DNA of 13,962 nt from Geobacter sp. (GTDB lineage: Bacteria; Desulfobacterota; Desulfuromonadia; Geobacterales; Geobacteraceae). Positions within the stretch are counted from its first letter, which is position 1, and each line of letters begins with the position of its first letter. Both the position numbers and the translations under genes were made by a program. Of this stretch, positions 6,325 to 13,695 are shown piece by piece. The notes beneath the pieces were generated by a model. The model did no database searches. It was not told where the DNA came from and was given only the letters and a program-made list of their open reading frames with translations. Location of the stretch: assembly GCA_003857395.1 (NCBI GenBank), contig RPRC01000170.1, positions 1 to 13,962 on the forward strand, written 5' to 3'.

Positions 6325-6881
6325 ACCAGTTTTGCCAGTTTCTTGAACTCGGGTGTCCCCGCCCTGTGCAGCAGTTGGAAAAGTATTGTTTCCGTGGAAG
6401 AAATAATTGCACCGGCTGAGGATGCCAACGCGAGGCCAATCTGCCAGTTCTCCTTTTTTCTGCTTACGACGGCATCGCTTGCCACATGAACATGATAGCC
6501 CTTTTTCAGCAGCTCCAGAACGGTCTGGAGGACACAGACGTGAGTTTCCATTCCGGTAATGATAATTTTCTTCCGAGCCGATTCAGTAATTCTTGCCAGC
6601 ATCCCTTCATCACCACAACAGCTGAAACTCATCTTCTCCAGGGGGATGGTTGCGGCAGTCTCTTTTAGTTCCGGTAAAGTTGCGCCCAGGCCGGTCGGGT
6701 ATTGTTCTGTTACAAGAACCGGAATGCTGAACTCGCCTGCTGCCTCAAGAAGAATGGAGATGTTGCCTTTTTTGACAGTAAGGATCTCCGGGTCCATGGC
6801 TTTGCACAGTTTCTCCTGGACATCAATTACCATCAGGAGTGTTGAACCGGGATCGATAAAAAAACGGTCAAGATGTTCCAT
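6318..6881 (-). CDS. Isochorismatase-like cysteine hydrolase (ISOC/YcaC type)
   Basis: 187-residue soluble hydrolase of the isochorismatase-like superfamily, which includes nicotinamidases and several amide hydrolases. The triad is visible: D20 in LLMVIDVQEK, K83 in LEKMSFSCC and C116 in GMETHVCVLQ. The TEQYPTGLG and SSTETILFQLLHRAGTPEFKKL segments resemble the ISOC1/ISOC2 subgroup more than true nicotinamidases. The substrate cannot be read from the sequence. The ATG at 6881 is chosen over the TTG directly upstream because GGAGG (6894-6890) stands eight bases before it. It starts 41 bases after the ntrC stop codon, so it is likely the last gene of the dusB-ntrB-ntrC operon. A role in amide nitrogen metabolism is a guess from that context. 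Confidence 0.87.
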   Translation of the reverse strand: MEHLDRFFIDPGSTLLMVIDVQEKLCKAMDPEILTVKKGNISILLEAAGEFSIPVLVTEQYPTGLGATLPELKETAATIPLEKMSFSCCGDEGMLARITESARKKIIITGMETHVCVLQTVLELLKKGYHVHVASDAVVSRKKENWQIGLALASSAGAIISSTETILFQLLHRAGTPEFKKLAKLVR

Positions 6882-6922
6882 CAAAAATTCCTCCGTTTCT
6901 TTCAGTCTGTTCGTGTAACGCT

Positions 6923-8362
6923 TTAATCCTTCTTTATTTCAATATCGAGTTCCTGGATCTTCTTCCTTAGGGTATTTCTGTTAATGCCGAGAATTTCCGC
7001 GGCTTTCACTTGGTTTCCCCTCGTCTTTTCAAGGACAAAACGAATGAGGGGACGTTCCATTTGTTCAAGTATCAGGCCGTAGAGGTCCCCCGATTCCATT
7101 TTATCCAGATTGTCGAGGCTTGATCGCAACTTCATTTCCACCAGGGCTTCAAGGGAAAGTTCCTCGTTGCGGGAAGTAGAGGTGCTATTCGACCTGAGTC
7201 CGGAAAAGTCGGAAACCGACAGGTGCGGGTCAGAGCAAAGGATAACCGCTCGTTTGATGGTGTTTTCCAACTCTCTGACATTGCCCGGCCAGGAATAAGA
7301 TGACAGAAGTGTGAGGGCCTCCTGGGTACACTGCTTTGTTGGCAGTTCCATTTCCGAGCAGGCTTTTTTCAGGAAATATTCTACGAGCAGGGGGATATCT
7401 TCTTTACGTTCCCGTAATGATACGAGATGGATCGGGAGAACATTCAGCCGGTAGTACAGATCTTCCCTGAAAGTCTTTTCTCTGACACTTACCTCGAGAT
7501 CCTGATTTGTGGCGGCTACTATGCGGGTGTCAACGGTGATGCTCTGGTTGCCGCCTGTCCTTGTTACTTCTTTTTCCTGCAGGACGCGGAGAATCTTTGC
7601 CTGAAGATCAAGCGGCATATCGCCGATTTCATCCAGGAAGATAGTACCGCCGTTTGCCTGTTCGAACTTTCCCAGTTTTCTTTCAACCGCTCCGGTAAAG
7701 GCACCTTTTTCGAATCCGAAAAGTTCACTTTCCAGGAGTTCTTTCGGGATGGCTGCGCAGTTGATGGCGATGAATGGCTTTCCAAGTCGCTTTGAGTTAA
7801 AGTGAATAGCTCGTGCGATCAACTCTTTCCCTGTACCCGATTCGCCCTGAATCAGCACAGTAATGTCACTTGGTGCAACCTTGCCGATGGTTTTGTAAAT
7901 CTCTCTCATGGCCTGGGAATTGCCGATAATGGTCTTCTCCAGTTGATAGCGGTCTTTGAGTTCCTCTTTCAAAAGAGATACTTGGGAAGTCATCTCCCGT
8001 GCTTTGTCGATCTTTTCGATGATTGCGTCGATTACATCCAGGTCAAAGGGTTTGGTAATGTAGTCGTATGCTCCCCGCTTCATTGCTTCCACGGCATTTT
8101 TCATGCTCGCTTCTGCTGTCATTATGACAACAAGGAGTTCTTTTTTCAGTTCTCTGATCTGATCCAGCAATTCAAGTCCGGACAGCCCGGGCATCTTTAT
8201 GTCGAGGATGGCCATGTCATAGTGCGAGGACTGAATCATTCTCAGGGCCTCATCACCATCCCTGGCAAGGTCGACGCTGAAACCTTTTCTTTTGAGGGCT
8301 TTGGAGAGGACCCATCTCATGCTTTCTTCATCATCGGCTACAAGAATTTTATTGAGTGACAT
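6923..8362 (-). CDS. ntrC: NtrC-family sigma-54-dependent response regulator
   Basis: Activator of sigma-54 promoters; when phosphorylated it hydrolyses ATP to open the promoter complex. The 479 residues form an N-terminal receiver (about 4-118; acidic residues D10/D11/E12, phospho-acceptor D54, T82, K104). An AAA+ domain (about 146-375) has Walker A GESGTGKE (173-180), the sigma-54 contact loop GAFTGA (220-225), Walker B GTIFLDE (239-245) and WPGNVREL (358-365). A Fis-type helix-turn-helix lies at the C-terminus (about 446-472, [20 protein letters not shown]). Length and D54 match enteric NtrC. AGAAGGAA precedes the ATG. It lies 97 bases after ntrB, longer than other gaps in the operon, and a small hairpin sits in that gap. 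Symbol is based on domain order plus the dusB-ntrB context; a related NtrC-family regulator remains possible. Confidence 0.88.
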   Translation of the reverse strand: MSLNKILVADDEESMRWVLSKALKRKGFSVDLARDGDEALRMIQSSHYDMAILDIKMPGLSGLELLDQIRELKKELLVVIMTAEASMKNAVEAMKRGAYDYITKPFDLDVIDAIIEKIDKAREMTSQVSLLKEELKDRYQLEKTIIGNSQAMREIYKTIGKVAPSDITVLIQGESGTGKELIARAIHFNSKRLGKPFIAINCAAIPKELLESELFGFEKGAFTGAVERKLGKFEQANGGTIFLDEIGDMPLDLQAKILRVLQEKEVTRTGGNQSITVDTRIVAATNQDLEVSVREKTFREDLYYRLNVLPIHLVSLRERKEDIPLLVEYFLKKACSEMELPTKQCTQEALTLLSSYSWPGNVRELENTIKRAVILCSDPHLSVSDFSGLRSNSTSTSRNEELSLEALVEMKLRSSLDNLDKMESGDLYGLILEQMERPLIRFVLEKTRGNQVKAAEILGINRNTLRKKIQELDIEIKKD

Positions 8363-8385
8363 ATGTTGTTTCCTTCTGATTTTAT

Positions 8386-8406
8386 GGTTTCAAAGCGAAT
8401 TGAACC
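8386..8406 (-). promoter_or_regulatory. Small hairpin in the ntrB-ntrC gap
   Basis: GGTTCAA (8406-8400 read on the minus strand) pairs with TTGAAACC (8393-8386) around a single bulged base, with a six-base loop. It lies 24 bases before the ntrC start and could tune ntrC expression relative to ntrB. No strong promoter boxes were found in the 97-base gap. Confidence 0.25.
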
Positions 8407-8461
8407 GTTATGAGCTCCAGAGACCACTGAATTGTCTATGTATGACTGAATGAAAGACTTC

Positions 8462-9556
8462 TTATCGAACAAGAGGAAGCATAACGGTAAAGTTCGATCC
8501 CTTGCCCGGCTCCGAATCTACTCTGATCATGCCGCGATGTTCGTTAATAATTTTATTGCAGATTGCCAGTCCTAACCCGGTTCCTTTCGATTTTGTCGTA
8601 AAGAACGGAGTGAAGAGATTTTCAAGAATTTCTTTCGAAATTCCAGGGCCGTCATCGACAACGTCGATAACGACCATGCGAGAAAACTGCTCGCCCTTTT
8701 TGGTCATACTGTAGTCTGAAAGAACTCGCGTTACTATCCTAATCTGGCCGGAGTCATTGATTGCCTCAACAGCGTTTTTGATGAGATTGAGGAAAAGTTG
8801 CGTGATAAGCGCCTCATCTGCCAGAATAGGCGGTATGCTGAGATCAAAGTCCTGAATAAATGCAACATTTTTTGTAACCGCTGCCCGTTTTTGCAGGGTG
8901 ACAATATCTCCGATCAGCTGGTTTATGTCCACGTGGGCCAGTTCCAGTTTTCGCGGGGTCGTAAGGCTCAGAAGTTCTTCCACTATCCGGTTTACGCGCC
9001 CAACCTCCTTTTGCATTATGGAAGTGTACTCTCGGAGTTCACTTCCGTCCGGGAGTTCCCGCTCAAGCAGTTGTGCCGCCCCTTTGATGCCTCCGAGCGG
9101 ATTTTTTATTTCATGGGCAAGACCGGCAGCGAGGGTTCCCAGTGTCGATAGTCGATCCGCCTGACGGACGGCATCTTCCAGTTCCCTGATATTGCTTATG
9201 TCTCGCAGGACGAGAACAATTCCGATGCTGTCCCCGTTTGCCAGCAAGAGGGGCGATGTCGTAGCATTGACAGGAGTTACATTGGGCCCCTTTTTGAGTA
9301 CGACATTCTCATGGTCGGAAATTGTCATGCCGCTTTCCGATGTTTTGGCGACCATCTCCAGCAGCACATCTTCTCCTCGAAAGAATTCGACAAATCCGCT
9401 TCCTACTGCCAAGCGCCGTGAAATACCGGTAATTTCTTCTGCCGCAGGGTTTAGAAAGGTAATTATGTGCTCCCTGTTAAGAACGATAACACCATCGCCG
9501 ACACTATCGAGCACATCTGCAAAATAGCCTTTCAGGCTTTGCCCACTTTCATTCAT
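8462..9556 (-). CDS. ntrB: NtrB-type PAS sensor histidine kinase
   Basis: 364-residue soluble kinase; no membrane segment or signal peptide is visible. A PAS domain (about 10-125) includes VGDGVIVLNREHIITFLNPAAEEITG. The dimerisation/phosphotransfer helix has H148 in LAHEIKNPLGGIKGAAQLLE, a signature close to NtrB (GlnL). The ATPase domain has the N box NLIKNAVEA (257-265), G1 DDGPGI (301-306) and TPFFTTKSKGTGLGL (316-330). It would phosphorylate NtrC encoded next to it. In enteric bacteria NtrB activity is set by PII; no glnB/glnK is in this window, so the input signal is unknown here. Its ATG overlaps the dusB stop region by eight bases (ATGAATGA), with GGTGGA just upstream inside dusB, which suggests translational coupling. 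Confidence 0.88.
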   Translation of the reverse strand: MNESGQSLKGYFADVLDSVGDGVIVLNREHIITFLNPAAEEITGISRRLAVGSGFVEFFRGEDVLLEMVAKTSESGMTISDHENVVLKKGPNVTPVNATTSPLLLANGDSIGIVLVLRDISNIRELEDAVRQADRLSTLGTLAAGLAHEIKNPLGGIKGAAQLLERELPDGSELREYTSIMQKEVGRVNRIVEELLSLTTPRKLELAHVDINQLIGDIVTLQKRAAVTKNVAFIQDFDLSIPPILADEALITQLFLNLIKNAVEAINDSGQIRIVTRVLSDYSMTKKGEQFSRMVVIDVVDDGPGISKEILENLFTPFFTTKSKGTGLGLAICNKIINEHRGMIRVDSEPGKGSNFTVMLPLVR

Positions 9557-10526
9557 GTTCCACCAGGGTAAAAAAATCGTTTATGGCTTGACGGAGCTGC
9601 TGATTTTCTCCAATCGTGTTTACCTGTACGCGAAAACGGGCAGCACCTGGAAGTCCCTTTACGTACCAGGAGAGGTGTTTTCTTATTTCCGCTACGGCAG
9701 TTTTCTCTCCATAGAGTCTGCAGAGTTGCTCCAGATGGGAAAGCGCCGTGGCATGACGCTCCTCCTTGGTCGGGCCGGAAGGGATCTGCCCCGCAAGTCT
9801 CTCAATTGCTTCCCTGAAAATCCAGGGGTTTCCCATGGCACCCCGTGCAATCATAACTCCATCACAACCTGTTTGAGAAAACATGTCCACGACATCCTGG
9901 CTGGAAAAGACGTCACCGCTGCCGATAACCGGTATCGTGATGGCGTTCTTCAGTTCGCTGATCCTATCCCAATCGGCGTGATCGGAAAACATCTGCGCAC
10001 GCGTCCGCGGGTGCAAGGTAACGGCATCGCATCCTTCTTCCTCAGCGATGCGGCCGATTTCCAGGAAAGATGGTTCAGCCGCATTCCAGCCCGTACGGAT
10101 TTTTATTGTCAAGGGGCGGCTTGTGGCCTTACGTACCGAACGAATAATCTCGGCAGCCTTGAGGGGATTCCTGAGGAGTGAGCTGCCGGCTCCTCCTGAG
10201 ACCACCTTTTTTACCGGGCATCCCATATTAATATCGATGAGATCGGCGTTTGCTTCAATCATGCGAGCCGCCTCGGCAAGGGAATCGGGATCATCGCCAA
10301 AAAGCTGAATGCCGAGGGGGCTGTCCTGCGGAGCGCTACGCAAGAGAGCCAAGGTATTTATTCCATTCCGCTTCAGGCCTTCCGCACTGATCATTTCGGT
10401 AAAACAGAGGGGGGCACCCTGCGCTCTTGCCAAAATCCGGAAAGGCAAATCGCTTATCCCTGCCATGGGTGCGAGGATAAGGGGGGGGGATATCAGAAGA
10501 GAACCGATGGTAAGGCTGGTACGCAT
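9549..10526 (-). CDS. dusB: tRNA-dihydrouridine synthase DusB (NifR3 family)
   Basis: FMN-dependent enzyme that reduces specific uridines of tRNA to dihydrouridine using NADPH. The 325-residue protein begins with a TIM barrel: LAPMAGISDLPFR (18-30) at the start, INMGCPVKKVV (99-109) with catalytic C103, KIRTGW (142-147), LHPRTRAQMFSDHADW (171-186), IGSGDV (201-206) and MIARGAMGNPW (225-235). A helical tRNA-binding domain follows (about 245-325). It is the first gene of the minus-strand operon. The order dusB-ntrB-ntrC is the nifR3-ntrB-ntrC arrangement known from alpha-proteobacteria. A weak TGAG sequence precedes the ATG. Its promoter overlaps a 35-base inverted repeat. Confidence 0.93.
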   Translation of the reverse strand: MRTSLTIGSLLISPPLILAPMAGISDLPFRILARAQGAPLCFTEMISAEGLKRNGINTLALLRSAPQDSPLGIQLFGDDPDSLAEAARMIEANADLIDINMGCPVKKVVSGGAGSSLLRNPLKAAEIIRSVRKATSRPLTIKIRTGWNAAEPSFLEIGRIAEEEGCDAVTLHPRTRAQMFSDHADWDRISELKNAITIPVIGSGDVFSSQDVVDMFSQTGCDGVMIARGAMGNPWIFREAIERLAGQIPSGPTKEERHATALSHLEQLCRLYGEKTAVAEIRKHLSWYVKGLPGAARFRVQVNTIGENQQLRQAINDFFTLVEHE

Positions 10527-10545
10527 TAAATATTCTCACGAAATA

Positions 10546-10580
10546 GTGCTATTGTGCCTAAATTTTAGGCATGATAGCAC
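10546..10580. promoter_or_regulatory. 35-base inverted repeat, probable operator of the dusB-ntrBC operon
   Basis: Arms of 17 bases (10546-10562 and 10564-10580) surround one central base. 15 of 17 positions are complementary and the other two would be G-U pairs. The core TGCCTAAA/TTTAGGCA (10555-10562, 10564-10571) and the outer GTGCTAT/ATAGCAC are perfect. It spans the predicted -10 box and start point of the dusB operon, the usual site for a repressor. The regulator is unknown; I do not recognise the motif. A hairpin function in RNA is an alternative. Confidence 0.6.
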
Positions 10581-10598
10581 AGGGTACGAAAAAGGCAA
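10571..10598 (-). promoter_or_regulatory. Promoter of the dusB-ntrB-ntrC operon
   Basis: On the minus strand TATCAT (-10, 10576-10571) is preceded by TGC, an extended -10 motif. A weak TTGCCT (-35, 10598-10593) lies 16 bases upstream. Transcription would begin near 10563, the centre of the inverted repeat, leaving a short leader of about 37 bases. Confidence 0.5.
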
Positions 10599-10771
10599 GA
10601 GATTTGTTGTCTCCTTGGAAGGGGTTTTTCTTGTTAGCCAAAAGAGACTTTCGTCACCTATTCGATGGGTTAAGCTATTTTCATGGATCAGGAAAGCACT
10701 TGCCGCTATACTGTCCAAACGTAAAAAGGGGCTGGCAGGGTGGAGATAGTCAGGGCCATTCCGGTCGCTTG

Positions 10772-10800
10772 TTGCAAAAAATAGCTTTTTCAACTATTAT
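10772..10800 (+). promoter_or_regulatory. Sigma-70-type promoter of fabI
   Basis: TTGCAA (-35, 10772-10777) and TATTAT (-10, 10795-10800) are separated by exactly 17 bases. Transcription would start near 10807 and yield a leader of about 130 bases before fabI. Confidence 0.55.
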
Positions 10801-10938
10801 TCCGTGATACACGTGCCAGAGTAAGTTTCCGGTTTTCCGGACACTGCCGGATGTGCAAACGCGGAAGGTCCTGATATTTCGATCACCGCGCAGTAGCAGT
10901 AGGGTTTTTATTATTGTCTGTTTTTATGGAGGATTGAG

Positions 10939-11709
10939 ATGGGTCTGCTTGATGGTAAAAAAGCCATAATTTTTGGTGTTGCGAATGAAAAAAGTATCGC
11001 TTGGGCAATTGCTCAGGCTTTTAAAGAGGAAGGGGCGGAACTGGCCCTGACATATGCCAACGACGCAATTGCCAAGAGGGTATTCCCCTTGGCGGAAAGC
11101 ATTGGTGTCACTCATGTTCTTCCTTGTGATGTGACGAATGATGACGATATTCAAAAGGTTTTTTCCGAGATCGGGAAGAAATGGGACGGAATAGATATTC
11201 TGATCCATTCCCTTGCCTTTGCAAACCGGGAGGAATTGAAAGGTTCCTTTCTCAATACAAGCAGGGCAGGATTTGCCCTTGCCATGGATATCAGTGCCTA
11301 CTCATTGATTGCCCTTGCGAGGGAAGCGTACCCGCTTATGAAGGACAAGGGCGGGAGTATCCTGGCCATGACATACTATGCAGCTCAAAAGGTGTTTCCG
11401 AACTATAATGTCATGGGGGTTGCCAAATCCGCTCTGGAGGCAAATGTCCGCTATCTGGCCGAGGCTGTGGGAGTCGACGGTATTCGGGTAAACGCAATTT
11501 CAGCCGGACCGGTAAAAACCCTCGCTGCGGCCGGTGTCGGAGGCTTTCATCAAATTGCCGCGCATATCGAAGCTCGGGCACCAATGCGCTCTAACATTGA
11601 GCAGCGTGACGTCGCCAATGCCGCGTTGTTCCTTTCGAGCGATCTCTCTCGAAGGGTAACAGGGGGCGTCCACTTCGTTGACAGTGGTTATAATATTATG
11701 GGCATGTGA
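10939..11709 (+). CDS. fabI: Enoyl-[acyl-carrier-protein] reductase FabI
   Basis: NADH- or NADPH-dependent enzyme that reduces trans-2-enoyl-ACP in the last step of each fatty acid elongation round. The 256 residues form one Rossmann-fold short-chain dehydrogenase domain, with the FabI-type nucleotide motif GVANEKSIAWAIA (13-25) and HSLAFA (90-95). The catalytic set Y146, Y156 and K163 (TYYAAQ...NYNVMGVAK) has exactly the E. coli FabI numbering. SAGPVKTLAA (188-197) is the substrate-loop region. GGAGG (10928-10932) stands six bases before the ATG. The gene appears monocistronic, divergent from dusB and followed by a long inverted repeat. A FabMG/FabV-like gene elsewhere in the window may encode a second enoyl reductase. 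Confidence 0.95.
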   Translation: MGLLDGKKAIIFGVANEKSIAWAIAQAFKEEGAELALTYANDAIAKRVFPLAESIGVTHVLPCDVTNDDDIQKVFSEIGKKWDGIDILIHSLAFANREELKGSFLNTSRAGFALAMDISAYSLIALAREAYPLMKDKGGSILAMTYYAAQKVFPNYNVMGVAKSALEANVRYLAEAVGVDGIRVNAISAGPVKTLAAAGVGGFHQIAAHIEARAPMRSNIEQRDVANAALFLSSDLSRRVTGGVHFVDSGYNIMGM

Positions 11710-11731
11710 TGGGGGATTCTTCCCTGATTGA

Positions 11732-11789
11732 ACAGGAATAGGTTCTGGAAAGAGCTGTACACATTTTTCCTGGACCTATTCTCTTCTGT
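11732..11789 (+). terminator. Long stem-loop after fabI
   Basis: The left arm 11735-11751 pairs with 11766-11782: 17 positions with one mismatch and two G-U pairs, loop of 14. After a small bulge, four further bases (ACAG 11732-11735 and CTGT 11786-11789) could extend it. It starts 23 bases past the fabI stop and is followed by only scattered T residues. It may be a fabI transcript end or a stabilising 3' hairpin, and it separates fabI from the hflX promoter. Confidence 0.45.
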
Positions 11790-11817
11790 ACGCAAACTAT
11801 CTTTTAAACAGTATAAT
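11789..11817 (+). promoter_or_regulatory. Probable hflX promoter
   Basis: A perfect TATAAT (11812-11817) has a poor -35 candidate TACGCA (11789-11794) 17 bases upstream. The start would be near 11824, giving a leader of 23 bases to the TTG at 11847 or 44 bases to the ATA at 11868. A stem AAGGGGCT/AGCCCTTT (11819-11826 with 11840-11847) could form at the transcript's beginning. Confidence 0.45.
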
Positions 11818-11846
11818 CAAGGGGCTTTCGTTGCGATGTCAGCCCT

Positions 11847-13532
11847 TTGCTGAGAAAGGACTTCACAATACGACAGCTCTTTGGCAATCTTGCCGGCCTG
11901 AAGCCAAGTCAACTGAGTGCCCTGGAAAGGCTCTATCGTCGCCGAGTTCCTCCTGCTGATCTGGTAACCCCTGAACTTGCCCTGCGTATGGCGGAGCTGT
12001 CTGAGGAAACCGGACGCCAGATCGGGGTGCTCATCAATCGAATCGGCCTGGTCGAATATGTCCTCGTGGGAGACGAACGCCAGCTTTATATCCCTGAGCT
12101 TACTGAATACCCCCTTGGGAAAAAGCGCCTGCGTGGCCTGAGGCTTTGCCATACGCACCTTAAAGGCGAGACATTGACCGAAGACGATCTTACTGATCTG
12201 GCACTACTTCGGCTTGATCTTATGGCAGCACTTCTCCTTGCGCCCGGCAAGAAGTCCTTTGCTATCCAGACTGCTTATCTCTCGGCCGATCTCAACAGTT
12301 CTGCACCCTGCCACATTGATGTACCTTGCCTGTTTGAACAATTCCAGATGGATGTCCTTGAATTTACCTCCTCGCTGGAGAGTTCCCTGGAAAAGAACAT
12401 GCCGGTGGCTTTTGAGGTGCGAGGGAGCAGTGAGAGAGCTATCCTGCTCTCCGTGACCCGCTCGTCCGGCCCGGAGGTCCAAGACTCCATGGATGAACTG
12501 CGGGAATTGGCCAGGACTGCCGGAGTCGAGGTTATCGATGCCATTGTGCAGCACCGGCGCGAGCTGAATCCTCGCTATCTGATGGGTGAGGGTAAGATGC
12601 GCGAGGTTATCATCAGGGCGCTGCAGCTCGGAGCAACCCTGTTGGTCTTTGATCAGGAACTCTCACCCGCCCAGGTTCGTTCCATCTCGGAAATTACCGA
12701 GTTGAAGGTCATCGACAGGAGCCAACTCATCCTTGATATCTTTTCCCGCCGAGCCGTCAGCCTTGATGGGAAAGTGCAGGTTGAACTGGCCCAGCTGAAA
12801 TATATCCTGCCCCGTCTTACGGGGCGTGGAGTGCAAATGTCGCGGCTCATGGGTGGTATCGGTGGGCGGGGGCCAGGTGAGACGAAGCTTGAGATAGACC
12901 GGAGACGGGTCAGGGATCGGATAGCCAAATTGGAGCGTGAATTGAAGGAGCTTTCTCGCGGGCGTGACCAGAGACGAAGGAAGAGGGTTAAGGCGGGTGT
13001 CCCCATTGTTTCCATTGTCGGTTATACGAATGCAGGAAAGTCGACGCTTCTCAATTCGCTCACCAAAAGTGCCGTGTTTACAGAGGATCTCCTTTTTGCT
13101 ACCCTTGATACGTCAACACGCCGACTTCGTTTCCCTCGGGAGCGCGAGATAATAATTACCGATACGGTCGGTTTTATCCGGTCCTTGCCGAAATCCCTCA
13201 TGGGGGCCTTTAAGGCGACTTTGGAGGAACTAAGGGATGCTGACCTGTTCCTTCACCTGGTGGATTGGTCAAACCCTCGTTTCGAGGAACAAATTAGCCA
13301 GGTTGAAGAAATTCTTGATGAATTGCATCTCTCGGAAAAGCCCAGACTCGTGGTTTTCAACAAAAGCGACCTGATGCCAGACCTGAAGAAAAGAGATCTT
13401 CTCGCTTTCATGAAAGCACGGCAGGCAGCCCGAAAGTATGGTGCCATCACCCTTTCCGCCAAAAATACCGCATCCATTACTCCGCTCCTTGATGAGCTGG
13501 AAAAGAGATTCTGGCCGCTGGAAGGCGACTGA
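11847..13532 (+). CDS. hflX: GTPase HflX, ribosome-associated, with long N-terminal extension
   Basis: HflX binds the 50S subunit and splits stalled ribosomes under stress. Counted from the TTG at 11847, the 561 residues hold an extension of about 190 residues absent from E. coli HflX. The HflX N-terminal domain (about 200-370) has NPRYLMGEGKMREV (241-254) and GGRGPGETKLEIDRRRVRDRI (339-359). The GTPase domain has G1 GYTNAGKST (392-400), FATLDTSTR (417-425), G3 DTVGF (439-443), G4 NKSD (505-508) and SAK (537-539). It stops just after the G domain and lacks the C-terminal domain of E. coli HflX. The start is unclear: no ribosome binding site precedes the TTG, whereas AAAGGA (11855-11860) lies seven bases before an in-frame ATA (11868), where IRQLFGNLAGLK would begin the protein in the usual family position. 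The frame is closed by TAA at 11814. Confidence 0.92.
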   Translation: MLRKDFTIRQLFGNLAGLKPSQLSALERLYRRRVPPADLVTPELALRMAELSEETGRQIGVLINRIGLVEYVLVGDERQLYIPELTEYPLGKKRLRGLRLCHTHLKGETLTEDDLTDLALLRLDLMAALLLAPGKKSFAIQTAYLSADLNSSAPCHIDVPCLFEQFQMDVLEFTSSLESSLEKNMPVAFEVRGSSERAILLSVTRSSGPEVQDSMDELRELARTAGVEVIDAIVQHRRELNPRYLMGEGKMREVIIRALQLGATLLVFDQELSPAQVRSISEITELKVIDRSQLILDIFSRRAVSLDGKVQVELAQLKYILPRLTGRGVQMSRLMGGIGGRGPGETKLEIDRRRVRDRIAKLERELKELSRGRDQRRRKRVKAGVPIVSIVGYTNAGKSTLLNSLTKSAVFTEDLLFATLDTSTRRLRFPREREIIITDTVGFIRSLPKSLMGAFKATLEELRDADLFLHLVDWSNPRFEEQISQVEEILDELHLSEKPRLVVFNKSDLMPDLKKRDLLAFMKARQAARKYGAITLSAKNTASITPLLDELEKRFWPLEGD

Positions 13533-13603
13533 ACTTTCGCCTGGATATCATCAAACGCATCGAATCTGAAAGGTTTGCCGCACTATCTACCAGCCCTTTA
13601 CCG

Positions 13604-13632
13604 TTGACAGTCAAAGAAATCTTATCTATACT
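13604..13632 (+). promoter_or_regulatory. Near-consensus sigma-70-type promoter of the last gene
   Basis: A perfect TTGACA (13604-13609) is followed after exactly 17 bases by TATACT (13627-13632). Transcription would begin near 13639, about 57 bases before the ATG at 13696. The gene therefore has its own promoter and does not depend on hflX transcription. Confidence 0.75.
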
Positions 13633-13695
13633 TTCGCACCTGAAAAAGCCTCCCCTCGACTTCTGTCAAAGAGGTTTGCGAGGAAGGAAAAACCC

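Larger units (their letters stand above)
10527..10938. other. Divergent intergenic region between dusB and fabI
   Basis: 412 bases without a convincing gene. The left edge holds the dusB promoter and palindrome (10546-10598). A short CCTT/AAGG hairpin followed by T5 (10611-10629) looks weakly terminator-like on the plus strand. The right part has the fabI promoter (10772-10800) and leader, including a small TCCGG/CCGGA hairpin (10836-10851). 10630-10770 shows nothing I can name. Open frames here lack a good ribosome binding site or protein character. Confidence 0.5.

Noticed and set aside
7427..8359. Plus-strand open frames (122 and 185 codons) opposite ntrC
   Set aside because: They are shadows of the clear NtrC reading frame and show no domain or ribosome binding site.
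10611..10629. CCTT/AAGG hairpin followed by T5 as a terminator
   Set aside because: The stem is only about five pairs including a G-U, and no plus-strand gene lies upstream; probably chance.
9555..10749. Plus-strand open frames opposite dusB (9555-10181, 10048-10308, 10309-10749)
   Set aside because: They run opposite conserved DusB motifs and translate to low-complexity or unrecognisable sequence.
10536..10793. 85-codon minus-strand frame just upstream of dusB
   Set aside because: It needs a TTG start with no good ribosome binding site, overlaps the fabI promoter and the dusB promoter/palindrome, and has no recognisable protein character.
10802..10825. Possible sigma-54 promoter (TGGCAC on the minus strand)
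   Set aside because: The -12 element (TTGC at the required spacing) is absent, so the -24/-12 pattern is not met.
11212..11220. FabI residue 93 is Ala where E. coli has Gly, a site of triclosan resistance mutations
   Set aside because: Ala at this position is normal in other FabI lineages, for example the HSIAFAN segment of the triclosan-sensitive S. aureus enzyme, so it gives no evidence of resistance.
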